The translations under genes were made by a program, and so were the position numbers. From Flaccisagitta enflata (taxonomy: Eukaryota; Chaetognatha; Sagittoidea; Aphragmophora): DNA of 64,000 bases. Under the pieces are notes generated by a model. That model was not told the DNA's origin and ran no database searches. It was given only the letters and a program-made list of their open reading frames with translations. The stretch is taken from positions 53,382,001 to 53,446,000 of the forward strand of contig OZ231126.1 of assembly GCA_965153355.1 (NCBI GenBank), in the 5' to 3' direction. Numbering within the stretch: position 1 is the first letter of the stretch; the number at the start of each line of letters is the position of its first letter. This document shows, in pieces, positions 1-11,237 of this stretch.

Positions 1-519
1 CTTCAGTAAAAATTTCAGCACACTGGGTGAATTTTCAAAGGATTTATCAGCAAAAGAGGTAACTGTCCGTTTTTTTTTTTTTTTGGCCATTGTTAGAAAA
101 AAACGGTATCGTGATTGCAAAAAAAATTCAGGCGCCATAAAACCGATACTCGTTTTCTGCTTTCGCACTCCTAACAACTGAACTCAATTGCCGCAATTTT
201 ACTGTCGGCGCTTAAGCCCGTTGGTTCGACCCGCACGCTTTGCCCAGTTTTGCTATACCTTTTCAAGGCGGAACAGTAGTTAATTTCGAACGCTGGCTGT
301 ATCTAGATGCATGATGTTCCTCAAGCTCTGACAGCCGCCGTTTTTGTCACCTTTGTTGTTGTTTTTGCTCTCATCAACGCTGTCAGCCAGCCACTGCCGC
401 CTTTATCGCTGCTAGAGCGGTACCAATATCGCAGCAAAATCCTCGCACCACCGCCGCTCCCACGCCTGAAGCGGCGCCAGTGTCATTGCAAACACCATTT
501 CATATCACCGCTATGATTA
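1..519. other. no gene recognised
   Basis: A 69-codon open frame at 307-516 (+) has no recognisable domain and lies next to the tandem array, so I do not call it. There is a T homopolymer near 69-84. I see no other structure. Confidence 0.5.
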
Positions 520-1096
520 CTGGAACTCCCACCGCGACAATCATGTTAGCGTCAAAGCAGACACCACCTTCATCACCGTCATCGTTTCAACCGCTCCCAC
601 TGCGACAGTCATGTTAGCGTCAAAGCAGACACCACCTTCATCACCGTCTTCGTTACCACCGCCCCCCACTGCGACAGTCATACTAGCGTCAAAGCAGACA
701 CCACCTTCATCACCGTCTTCATTTCAACCGCCCCCACCGCGACTGTCATACTAGCGTCGAAGTAGACACCACCTTCATGACCGTCATCATTACCACCGCC
801 CCATCGCGACAGTTATACAAGCGTCAAAGCAGACACCACCTTCATCACTGTGTTCGTTACCACCACTCCCACGGCCACAGTCTTACTAGCATCAAAGCAG
901 ACATCATCATCTTCACCGTCATCGTTACCACCGCCCCATCGCGAGTCATACAAGCGTCAAAGCAGACACCACCTTCATCACCGTGTTCGTTACCACCACT
1001 CCCACCGCCACAGTTCTACTAGCGTCAAAGCAGACATCATCTTCATCACCGTCTTTGTTACCACCGCTCCCACTGCGATAGTCATACTAGCATCAT
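520..1096. repeat. 68-bp tandem array, segment 1
   Basis: A unit of about 68 bp containing GTCAAAGCAGACACCACC, TTCATCACCGTC and ACTGCGACAGTCAT is repeated head to tail, with unit starts near 549, 617, 686 and 754. Units differ by substitutions and 1-bp indels. The same units reappear at 7128-7411 and after 8031, so this was one array, since broken by two insertions. Open frames across it are Thr/Ser/Pro-rich repeat translations and are not called as genes. Confidence 0.9.
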
Positions 1097-1380
1097 AGTA
1101 TGTAAGCTACGATTGCTTACAAAGGGCTCGCGTGGATGCGTGCCAGGGGCTCCCGATGCCTCTGTATGCGAGTATACAGTTCATGCGCTAGTGTGTCTTT
1201 TTAGGGCCCGAAGGCGCGAGTTTATATCAATAATCGGGAGAATCACTGTGTGTGAGCTAGTCCTATCCTCAACACCTGAAATGTATGAAAAGAGGCACAG
1301 ATCCTTTAAACAACGCGAACGACCCAAAGGCGGAACGAATCATTTAAGGCTAGGAAAAACCCCAACCATGAGGCAATCTA

Positions 1381-1991
1381 CCGGGTCATCAGCCTGAGAT
1401 GCCGAATAATGTTAAGCTTTTACTCTGAGATGCCACATATCTCGGATTTTACACTGATTGTCTCTTAAAGAGTATAGATTGACGTTTTTTGTATCAAAAT
1501 TTCATCAAAATCGGTCAAGTAGTTTAGATTTCACATGTATTTAACTAAGAAACTTCTTTTATGCCAATTCTGTTTTTTGATGGGAAAATAGAGGAACAGT
1601 GTTTTTCCCCATTCTCTCGTTTTGCAGTAATTAGAGCCAGAGACACAAGATTAGTCCTAAATAAAAGATGATTTAACAAATTTATGAAACTACATCAAAT
1701 TATTTTTCAAACAAGACCATTGACATGTTCCCAGCTCAAACTGTTCAAAAAAAAGAGAAATTTGAAGATCTTCTCTTTCACAATTTTTATTGAAAATCCT
1801 GCCATTGAGAGAAAATTAGTTTTCACTTCAAAGACTTGTAAAATCTAAACTACTCGACCAATTTTGATGAAATTTTGATACAAAAAACGTCAATCTATGC
1901 TCTTTAAGAGACAATAAGTATGAAATCCAAAATATGTGGCATCTCTGAGTAAAAGCTTAACAGAATCCGGCATCTCAGGTTGATGACCCGG
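1381..1991. mobile_element. 611-bp fold-back MITE with TA target duplication
   Basis: The ends are CCGGGTCATCA and TGATGACCCGG. The arms continue inward as imperfect inverted repeats for about 180 bp each; the left-arm motif GACGTTTTTTGTATCAAAAT has its complement in the right arm. TA flanks both sides (1379-1380, 1992-1993), and the uninterrupted site can be read in the other LTR. I see no transposase. The TA duplication suggests a Tc1/mariner-type mobiliser, which is inference. Confidence 0.85.
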
Positions 1992-2025
1992 TAGTAGAGA
2001 ATCATAAACATGTATAGATGCACAC

Positions 2026-2352
2026 TAGGCTGGTTACCTGAAGGGTGAATTTGGCTCAAAATTTAAAATTCCTCCGCCATCTAAACATACATTCTGAGCA
2101 GCATTTGGGCAGTAAATCAGACAAGCAGAGGTTGGTATTTGATCAAGAAACCCGCACGGCAACACAATGGTAAAGTATATGAAAGCAATTTTATGCCCAT
2201 TGTAACTCTATAGTGTTGCCGTGCGGGTTTTCTTTGCAGATACCGATCTCCGCTTGCCTCAATTCCTTTTTAGATATGACGTAGAATGTACGGTTAGTTG
2301 GCTGGGGCGTTCTGAAATTTGACCACATTTGACCCTCCAGGTAGCCGCCCTA
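2026..2352. mobile_element. 327-bp hAT-type MITE with 8-bp target duplication
   Basis: The left end TAGGCTGGTTACCTG matches the complement of the right end (TAGGGCGGCTACCTGG). ATGCACAC is duplicated at 2018-2025 and 2353-2360; the other LTR has it once. An internal inverted pair (CCCGCACGGCAACAC and GTGTTGCCGTGCGGG) forms a second stem. The 8-bp duplication and TAGGG-type end fit the hAT superfamily. No coding capacity. Confidence 0.85.
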
Positions 2353-2540
2353 ATGCACACTAAAGGAAATACTCTTTCTTTGAATCATCAATGAAATGTA
2401 AATGAAAGGACATCTTACAAATGATAACAATGTATATCGTAATGAAATCTAATGAATAAAGTAAGCTTATAATGCTACGCATTCTAAGATGCAAACGATC
2501 AAATATCAGAGACTGTTTCTACAGAAATCTGGCGCCAACA

Positions 2541-2556
2541 ATACTTCCCCTCGCCG
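2541..2556 (-). other. polypurine tract
   Basis: On the minus strand CGGCGAGGGGAAGTAT directly abuts the TG start of the LTR, which is where the plus-strand primer of an LTR retroelement belongs. This supports the minus orientation. Confidence 0.65.
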
Positions 2557-4782
2557 CCAAGCACGTCTCGGGCGAAAAAGTGGCGAAAAGAAAAACAGCC
2601 ACACAGAAACCAGTTAACGGACATAAAAGAAAATATGTGAACAAGAATAAAGAAAGGCTAAAATCAGACAAACAGGTCAGCCATAGCATCAGTAAAACGC
2701 AAGAGTAGTCTTTTTTTTTGTAAGAGGAAAGTAAAATTCTAGAAAAGTCCTGTCAAAGAGCGAATCTTTTCAGAGTTTATCAATCACCAATCCAAGTTTT
2801 TTGCGCCAAAGAAGCGATGTAGTCCCCACGAATTTTGGAAACCGCGAAGATGAGTATTGAGAAGAGATTTGAGATTCTTACGGAACATCAGCGCGGCCGG
2901 GCGGATACTTGGATCAGCTTCGGGTTAGAAGAGAGTTGAGGCTCGTTGATCATTCATCGAATTCACATGGAGAGGAGAAAAAGCGGAATGGGAAGGCGGT
3001 TAAAGTTTCGTTCAACGAGCGACAATGGAGAAGAATCGATGATAAATGACTATGATAGAGCTTAGCTCACCTGACTAGGCAGGCGCTTGTGCCTGCACCG
3101 AGGATCTCCTTTCGCCTTGTTCCTGTCTTGGCTGGATGACCCGCGGCGGCTCCAACACTGCTGGAGCTGCAGTATTCGTCTTCAGGAGTGGACTTCACGA
3201 GACATCGCTTGGACCCAGGTTGACAATGGGAGTTCCTCGATAATTTGTCGTTTATTAACCGAGGTCGATAAGACGTGACAAATACCCTCGATTAAATGTC
3301 ATTCAAGTAATCAAGGTTGTAACTGGTAGGAAAGTCATTTTCCGTTCCAGTAGAGCGTTGCAACAAACACCTGATTAGGCATTTGTTAGAGTTAGGTTGA
3401 CTTGTTTTAATATTTTTGCCCTGTTGGCAAAGCCCCATGTCTTGATTCCAAGGACCATGGGACGCAACTGAAACATGTCTGGAAAATCTTGATCTACTTG
3501 TCTTGTCTCTTGAACAGAAATGTGTCTCCTTTTGTCTATGTCTGAGATTTTGAGTATGCTGTTAGGAACAGCCTTGAAATTTCTTTTGGCTCGAACTTGC
3601 CCTTTAATGTGACTTTGGCAATTACTAGTTTGAAATATTGACAAGTTCTCAAAAATGCATAGTAGGAAATGCTGAATTTCCACGTCGTGGAAATGAAGAG
3701 GAAATTTGTGCTGAAAGAGAAACTGCTTGTCAATCTCACGTCTGTCATACCCGGGATTCCAATCACAAACACATCCAATGGGAGCAAAATTTCTCGTAGA
3801 TTATCATTAACTGGCTTGTCAATTATTCAATGTAACAAAATATACCTTTCATCATTAAATAAGGTAAGCACGCCAAAACAATTTTTAAGCGCATTTTCAG
3901 CAATTTCCAATCTCAGTTCAATCAAATAAATAAGAATGTAACAACGGAATATTACGGCTAATTTCTAATTCCAATTCATTTTTTTTTTTGTGATTTTTTT
4001 TTCTCTCTAGACTATTGCAGCTGCGGAGTTTACATCTAAATTCCCTTAGGCTAAAGAGGTAGTGAGGGGCAACATTAACATCAGTAGATGCGATTAGTAA
4101 ATTCATGCCAACCTCGTGGTGATAGTGGTGAAAATTGCTTTGAGATATGGCCGGGCACACAGCCTTTACACTCAAGAGCACGAGCAACCAAAGGAACAAC
4201 ATATTGAAAGAGGACAATAAATTTAGATCAAAAGAGGACACTGAAATTAGGCAGAAAGGGGACAATGAAATTAGGTCTCAAATTTGTAACTTCAATGAGC
4301 ATATGATTCAGGCAAGAAGCAGGAGAGTTGCAGAGGGACAAGGTTCCAATATTGGGAAAAGAGAAAGAAACAAGACATTGTCACAAAACCGCTAGGTTAT
4401 AATACCTGGACAGTAAGTAGGACCACCCTAATGAATATTGGTAAGTGAGACGAGGGACAAGTCACCTGAGTCAGAGACAACTTCCCCAGTGTCCAATTCA
4501 TCATTTCACCCGATGAAGAGGAGTATGTGACTAAATACTTGTCCTGGGTTGTGAGATTAACAACTTCCCCCGTATCAAATCCCTCATGTCATCTAATGAA
4601 GAGGCGTTAGGGACCTAAGATTTCTTATCTTAATGTTTTTGAGAAAAGGTTAAACATTTGAAAATAAAGCCAATGATTTATTTATCTTCTACACTTCAAA
4701 ATATGAGACAGATGTCTGACGTCAGCAACTTGTCACACAAGAGGCGCAGCTTTCTTGATAAACTTTGCTTGTTGGACTGCTC
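2557..4782. other. internal LTR-element DNA without recognisable pol
   Basis: This is the stretch between gag and the 3' LTR where pol would normally lie. Open frames here are about 100 codons or less in both directions, and none shows protease, RT, RNase H or integrase motifs that I recognise. An env-like product was considered for the small minus-strand frames at 3375-3787 and not supported. Confidence 0.5.
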
Positions 4783-5697
4783 TTAAGCCTCATCATCATC
4801 GCGACCATGGCGTCGTTCATGTCTGTCGCGATAATTGCCTCTGTCCCTGTTGTCTCGACGACCATCTCTTCTGTCATGATGGCTCTCCTGGTAGTCATCC
4901 TGGTCTCGACTATCGGGTCGCTCATCTCTATCTCTGCGTTTGTAGTATTCTCTCTCGCTCATGTGTCTACTTGATCTGTCACTGCGAGACCTGTGAAGCT
5001 GCTCTACCAAGTCATCGACTCGGTCAAAAAGTCTATTCATGTCACTACTCATGCTGTCAACTTTAATTGTGAGCCTCTCCAGGCCCTGCTCGATTGCTTC
5101 CAACCTTTCTTCAGGTGACCTGTCGTCATCCATCGAAGCTCCTGTAAATGCCAGAGCCCCAACTGAATCAACTTCGTCAGCCTTTTCATTCTCCAAAGCA
5201 GTCTTGTAACGAATGGCAACACGCTTGGCCTCCTCCAATGTCTCAGCTGCTTTACCAAGGTCAACTGCCTTTTTGTAATCTTTTGGAAGACCTTTTCTGA
5301 AGTGGTGGTAGTAGTCCTCCTCTTTGGGTTTTCTCTCGTACGTGTCAACTGTACGCTTCACCCGTGCGGCAAATTCGCTAAAGCTTTCCTTTCCGTCCCA
5401 TTTCACCACAATCTGTCCGATCTTCCAGCGGTAAGCTTCCTGAGGATCTTTCAACAGTTCCTTGAACTCGGGCCTAATTTTGTCCCAAGTCTTCTCCTTG
5501 CAGCTGTTGAAGATCATGCGTGTCTGTTCGTTTAGCTTGAGTGGAACCCACTGCACAGTCAGTTCGTCTCTGCGGTCCTTAGTTGTGTTGGTTGCTAGTC
5601 CAACAGCATTCCCGAGGAGATCAAAATAGTCGTCAAAGTCATGTTTCTCAGGGTCATATTCCTCGATGGGAATGCAATTGGCAACCTTCTCGGTCAT
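4783..5697 (-). CDS. retrotransposon Gag-like protein (304 aa)
   Basis: An intact 304-codon frame with the feel of a retrotransposon capsid. It has an N-terminal acidic start, then a helical region typical of the retrotrans_gag domain (about residues 20-150, including WVPLKLNEQTRMIFNSCKE and FSEFAARVKRTVDTYE), a predicted coiled coil about residues 190-235 (RLEAIEQGLERLTIKVDSM), and a tail of about 65 residues made of Arg/Asp dipeptides. The tail could bind RNA in place of a CCHC zinc knuckle, which is absent. The start lies about 935 nt after the LTR, leaving a long leader. There is no downstream pol, so the protein would need enzymes from another element. A domesticated capsid gene is an alternative, but the flanking LTRs argue for a transposon. 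Confidence 0.75.
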   Translation of the reverse strand: MTEKVANCIPIEEYDPEKHDFDDYFDLLGNAVGLATNTTKDRRDELTVQWVPLKLNEQTRMIFNSCKEKTWDKIRPEFKELLKDPQEAYRWKIGQIVVKWDGKESFSEFAARVKRTVDTYERKPKEEDYYHHFRKGLPKDYKKAVDLGKAAETLEEAKRVAIRYKTALENEKADEVDSVGALAFTGASMDDDRSPEERLEAIEQGLERLTIKVDSMSSDMNRLFDRVDDLVEQLHRSRSDRSSRHMSEREYYKRRDRDERPDSRDQDDYQESHHDRRDGRRDNRDRGNYRDRHERRHGRDDDEA

Positions 5698-6616
5698 GAT
5701 TGTGTTGGGAGGGGGGCAATTGACAAATGATAGTTTTAAGACTGAGGCTGCTGTATTATGTCAAGTAATAGGCGAATTTCAAAATACTAACTTATCAATT
5801 TGACAAAAAAAAATTGAGTTCGGTAGGTCTTGTTTTTGAGAGATAAATTAGTTTAGAACTTTTAGTTTATCGGTTTACAGTGGTTGTTATTATTATTAGT
5901 CTCCTAGGGCCATGTCATATGGCGAAGGAGATCGCATTTACTGGCAATATGATGCAAAACCTCTTATCTACTCTGCACAGGCTTGCAGGATCGTCACAAG
6001 GCTTCTCTCAGCCCTTGAGGATCCAGTTAAAATAATAAAAAAATTGACTAAAATCTGGGAACTACGAGGCTAATCCCAAAGATTGTTTAAAATGATTGAA
6101 GCTAATTTTGTTTAGATAACTTGATTAAAAGTATTACCGGGTGGCGGTTGGGGCTCTTCCTCTACCCCCGTGTCATGCGAAGCTTAGGAAGAACACTGAT
6201 CTGGCAATATCTGCACGCGGTACTCAAATGACCTGCCACTTGGCCCTATAGGCAGAGATACTGTCTCACAATGTTCAGAAAAAGAATGAAAACTTTTACC
6301 GTACGGAATTCTCAGAAGAACAAAAACGTCTGCCGAATCTATTAGCAGGTTGAAATTCTTTAGACGGACGTCCTTGCCACAAGGCTTATGCCCAAGACGT
6401 AATTAGTTATGTATATGCAGCAGATGTTAAGCTACGGGCATTAAAGATGGACAAAAATATTGGAATTCAAGACAAAGCCGTCTCCAGCCTGGCAGATATA
6501 ACTACGGCAACCGCACTATGCCTATATTACCCGTATATCATTGCCTCCTTGCCACCTTTCACTCTGATCTTGGGGGTGTGTAAAGCTGAAAGGTTCCTAT
6601 CCTATCCTAGGTTCTA

Positions 6617-6630
6617 TCGGCGATGCACCA
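6617..6630 (-). other. primer-binding site, tRNA-Gly-like
   Basis: On the minus strand, two bases after the LTR, TGGTGCATCG matches the complement of the 3' end of animal tRNA-Gly(GCC) (…CGATGCACCA). The match weakens after 10 bases. Confidence 0.6.
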
Positions 6631-6632
6631 CT

Positions 6633-7123
6633 TGTAAGCTGCGATTGCTTACAAAGGGCTCGCGTGGATGCGTGCCAGGGGCTCCCGATGCCTCTGTATG
6701 CGCGTATACAGTTCATGCGCTAGTGTGTCTTTTTAGGGCCCGAAGGCGCGAGTTTATATCAATAATCGGGAGAGCCACTGTGTGTGAGCTAGTCCTATCC
6801 TCAACACCTGAAATGTATGAAAAGAGGCACAGATCCTTTTAACAACGCGAACGACCCAAAGGCGGAACGAATCATTTAAGGCTAGGAAAAACCCCAACCA
6901 TGAGGCAATCTAGTAAAGAATGTAAACATGTATAGATGCACACAAAAGGAAATACTCTTTCTTTGAATCATCAATGAAATGTAAATGAAAGGACATCTTA
7001 CAAATGATAACAATGTATATCGTAATGAAATCTAATGAATAAAGTAAGCTTATAATGCTACGCATTCTAAGATGCAAACGATCAAATATCAGAGACTGTT
7101 TCTACAGAAATCTGGCGCCAACA
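6633..7123 (-). repeat. 5' LTR (minus orientation)
   Basis: This is the uninterrupted LTR. It contains both empty target sites that prove the two insertions in its partner. It has TG...CA ends. Confidence 0.88.
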
Positions 7124-7127
7124 AGTA

Positions 7128-7411
7128 GACACCATCTTCATCACCGTCATCGTTTCAACCGATCCCACCGCGACCGTCATACTAGCGTCATAGCAGACAC
7201 CATCTTCATCACCGTCATCTTTACCACCGCTCCCTCCGCCACACTCTTACTAGCGTCAAAGCAGACATCATCTTCAACACCGTCATCGTTTCAACTGCTC
7301 CCACCGCGGCCGTCACACTAGCGTCAAAGCAGACACCACCTTCATCACCGTCATCGTTACCACCACTCCCACCGTAACAGTCATAATAGCGTCAAAGCAG
7401 ACACCACCTTC
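7128..7411. repeat. 68-bp tandem array, segment 2
   Basis: Continuation of the 520-1096 array after the LTR element, in the same orientation. Confidence 0.88.
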
Positions 7412-8030
7412 CACTGCTGTCTGGCAGAAGATTTGTGACAAGAATGATATCACTCTGGGTTTTTCTGCATTTTTGTGTAGGCTTTAGGCATACAAATCAA
7501 GAACTATCTAGTGGAAAATCATCCCTAGAGCGCATTTTGAAAAAAAATCAAAAATCCATAATTTTTAGCTTCATTTTTCACAAAAAATTTTTCAATTTGG
7601 TCTGACTCTCTTTTTAACAGCATATTGTTAATCCTGGTAAAATTCCCTTTCATTTGATAGGTCGCACCATATGGTTTAAATGAAAAATCAAATTTTCATA
7701 TTTTAGGCCACCGCTGCAATTTTTGTAACGGTGGCTTAAAAAATGAAAATGTTATTTCTTTTTAAAACCATATAGTGCGACCTATCAAATGAAAGGGAAT
7801 TAGATCAGGATTGAGAATATGCTGTCAAAAAATTAGTCAGACCAACCTGCAAAGTTATCCATGTATGATGAGGCTAAAAATTATGATTTTTTGACTTTTT
7901 TTCAAAATGCGCTCTAGGGAAGATTTTCCACTGGATAGTTCTTGATTTTAATGCTTATGACCTACACAAAAATGCAGAAAAACCCTGAGTGATATCATTC
8001 TTGTCACGAATTCTCTGTCAGAAAGCAGTG
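7412..8030. mobile_element. 619-bp fold-back element in the tandem array
   Basis: The ends are CACTGCTGTCTGGCAGA and TCTGTCAGAAAGCAGTG. The two arms (about 300 bp each) are imperfect complements up to a centre near 7725, where CCACCG faces CGGTGG. CTTC is present on both sides (7408-7411, 8031-8034), and the array reads on intact across the join. No coding sequence. Confidence 0.85.
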
Positions 8031-8160
8031 CTTCATCACCGTCATCGTTACCACTGCAGTGCGACGGCGGCAGCAGTGTCAGCGTCGGTGTCATCGGCGA
8101 TGTCGGCGGCGACGTCGTCGGCGATGTCGGCGGCGATGTCGTCGGCGATGTCGGTACCGC
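8031..8160. repeat. array segment 3 passing into a GC-rich 24-bp repeat
   Basis: The 68-bp units resume briefly, then degrade into GATGTCGGCGGCGA/CGTCGTCGGC units of about 24 bp at 8095-8155. Confidence 0.7.
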
Positions 8161-8434
8161 GCCTCGAATCGAATGGGCGTCATTTGAGACTGGCTTCACA
8201 CAAAGGAGGTGAATCGAGTTTGCAGGCAACATGATAAACAGGAACAACGAAAAGACAAATTGTCGATACATAAAGCCAGAAATAAAGCGAAGGGAGTGTG
8301 AGTGAGGACAAGGACCGAGCGAGCCACAATACGCAGGCATCGGTGAAAGGGAACAACGCGACCAAAGTACAGGAAACAAGGGTACCCTAAAATAGAAACC
8401 CATTTTGGCGGGGGAGAAATCACTATGTTTAACA

Positions 8435-8527
8435 TTTTTTAGTTGCGTGCTACGCGACACTACATCCCGCTTTGTCCGTCGGTCGGTTGGTCGGTCGGTT
8501 GGTCGGTTGGTCGGTTGGTCGGTCCCC
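8435..8527 (-). repeat. family A element, 3' end only
   Basis: TTTTTTAGTTGCGTGC plus its hairpin partner, followed by a (GGTC/GGTT)n core. The 5' half is missing. Confidence 0.7.
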
Positions 8528-8620
8528 TATTTTCACACGTTTCAATTTGAGTGTGTTGAAGGATCAACAAATGGATGGATGGGTAAAAAATGTACATGAC
8601 GAATAAAAAAATCCCAAGTA

Positions 8621-8666
8621 TACGACTTTTTTTCCGGTCGGCGATAGACGCCTTTATTGGTTAAGA
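8621..8666 (+). repeat. family D motif
   Basis: TATACGACTTTTTTTCC then GGCGATAGACGCC and CTTTATTGG. Related copies lie at 12601, 18886 and 42190. Confidence 0.65.
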
Positions 8667-8707
8667 CAATTGGAAAACTTACAGCGCGAAAGGCTCAAGT
8701 TTCAACT

Positions 8708-8997
8708 AACAAGCCCGACCGGGCAACGATGCGTCCGGGCTGTGTCTCTGCGTGTATTGATCATGTGTCATATTCGGAGAAATAGATGGACTAACAGACA
8801 GGTGAAACGACTAAGTTGTAAAGGAGGCTCTCAAAACATGTTGGTTGATCATTTGTTTCAGTACAGGACCTCACCGTGGCCTAAAACAGTCAAGAAACGC
8901 GGTTTTTGCACTTGCGTAACGGACAGACCAACGGACGGACGGACCGACCGACGGACGGACAGACCCTCTTATAGAGATGCGAGGACGCATCTAAAAA
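8708..8997 (+). repeat. family B element, near complete
   Basis: It starts AACAAGCCCGACCGGG, has the subterminal motif GATGCGTCC, a (GGAC)n core, and ends in the hairpin GATGCGAGGACGCATC followed by TAAAAA. The 3' arm GGACGCATC is the exact complement of the 5' motif. A copy in the opposite orientation is at 47709-48035. Confidence 0.8.
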
Positions 8998-9650
<653 letters not shown>

Positions 9651-9914
9651 AAATGGAAACCTGAGTTTGCTTGATTTGAAAAGAAGGAAACAGAAAACAG
9701 AGGAAAAATAGCAGAAAACTTTTTTGTCACAAAACAGTGATTGCTATCGGAGAAACTGGATCTTTTATTCCTCTTATATTTTTTTCTTCTTTCGCTTTTT
9801 ACTTTTTTTCGTTTTGTCATCTTTCCTTTGTGTAGTCTCAAACTCACCTCAGTCCCTCTCGGTATTTATGTCTATCTTTGTCTGTCTCTGTCTCTCTGTC
9901 TCAGTCTCTCTGTC

Positions 9915-9920
<6 letters not shown>

Positions 9921-10007
<87 letters not shown>
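9921..10007. repeat. (CT)n microsatellite
   Basis: About 85 bp of CT, preceded by a degenerate TCTG/TCTC run from 9880. Confidence 0.95.
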
Positions 10008-10009
<2 letters not shown>

Positions 10010-10173
10010 GATTTTCATTCAAAATCTCCAATTTTTTTTCTATAAATCCATACACGATATCAATCAGTGCGGCTACGCCGTCATTAGCCGTGACAACGAC
10101 GATGATGACGACGACTACATGGTTATTCAGTCAACGATAACGGACAATCTCACGGCGTGACAGGTTCTTCGAT

Positions 10174-10213
<40 letters not shown>

Positions 10214-10422
10214 TGTCCAAAAAGATCTCGACGTGAAGGAAATGGTTTGAAAGACCAAAGTGTTTCATAATATTTGAACCATTCAAGCTAAACATGAATG
10301 GAAACGCTAATTATGGCCTTTGTGAGTGTGTGTGTGTGTCTCTGTCTCTGTCTCTCCCCCTGCGTCGATTTTGCTCTCGTTTTCAACGAAAATGACACAG
10401 AGAGTGCAATAGGTGAGAGGGA

Positions 10423-10427
<5 letters not shown>

Positions 10428-10501
<74 letters not shown>
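10428..10501. repeat. (GA)n microsatellite
   Basis: About 74 bp of GA. A shorter (GA) run lies at 10182-10210. The next 650 bp (10502-11159) hold a loose ATGATG/GATGAATG run near 10580-10680 and no gene I can support. Confidence 0.95.
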
Positions 10502-10502
<1 letters not shown>

Positions 10503-11158
10503 ACCATAGCCAAACCACCTCAATGAATTCACAAGTGTCCGACCGTACCACATAGCATTACATGAACTTTGGTGTTTATAATGATGATGATATGATGATG
10601 ATGAGTTAAGATTATGCATAATGGATGATAGATGATGAATGACGGATGATGAATGATTCTTGATGGAAGATGAATGATGAAGATGTCTCGCTATGTGAGA
10701 TGGCAATGTAACTGCACTGACTTTCAACGTGCAATGAATTAGACATTCTCTTGGGTAGAGACTAGAGACTCTCTCTACAGAACCGCAAGCCTCTCGGAAG
10801 TACAAATTTATGCTCGAGCACCTAGAAGATTGCATGCGTGAGCGACCGACAGACGAAAGGACAGACAGAATGACGGACATGTCCAGTTAAGATCCTGATT
10901 CGGCACACTTGAAAACAGAGAACAGAGATGCTTTAAAAAATTGAAAAATCAAAAACTACGGAGCCTTTCCAGTCAAGCCTTTGAATGTCCCCGCCGAAAT
11001 CGAAAAGTCGAAACAAAAAGTGTATCAAGCATTTAAAATTCAAATGCGCCATCAACATTCGTTCAAAAACACTTTCGTGAGAACCACGTCACGCCAAGCT
11101 AATCAAAAACGCCACAGATACACAAAACGGACACACAAGCACACTCAAAAACAAACAA

Positions 11159-11159
<1 letters not shown>

Positions 11160-11235
<76 letters not shown>
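11160..11235. repeat. (AC)n microsatellite
   Basis: About 76 bp of AC dinucleotides. Confidence 0.97.

Positions 11236-11237
<2 letters not shown>

Larger units (their letters stand above)
1101..2540 (-). repeat. 3' LTR (minus orientation), carrying two insertions
   Basis: This matches the LTR at 6633-7123 but is split by elements at 1381-1991 and 2026-2352. After removing these and their target duplications the length is about 492 bp. The last 180 bp are nearly identical to the other LTR. Confidence 0.88.
1101..7123 (-). mobile_element. gag-only LTR retrotransposon inserted in the 68-bp array
   Basis: Two near-identical LTRs (1101-2540 and 6633-7123, each about 491 bp once later insertions are removed) flank a 4.1-kb internal region. 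On the plus strand the LTRs begin TGTAAGC and end GCCAACA (TG...CA). AGTA is duplicated on both sides (1097-1100 and 7124-7127). Orientation is minus, because a tRNA-Gly-like primer site follows the right LTR and a purine tract precedes the left one on that strand. Only a gag-like ORF is present. I found no protease, reverse transcriptase or integrase, so the element is non-autonomous. The LTRs differ at about 5 of 278 aligned bases in one half and almost none in the other, so the insertion is fairly recent. Confidence 0.85.

Noticed and set aside
2526-2545. TGGCGCCAACA looks like a primer-binding site on the plus strand
   Set aside because: The same bases occur at the end of both LTRs, and the target duplication begins right after them, so they are the LTR terminus. 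The PBS is on the minus strand at 6617-6630.
4722-4925. Minus-strand frame after gag with CASCVTSC, considered as a zinc knuckle reached by frameshift
   Set aside because: The spacing does not match CCHC and no histidine is placed correctly.
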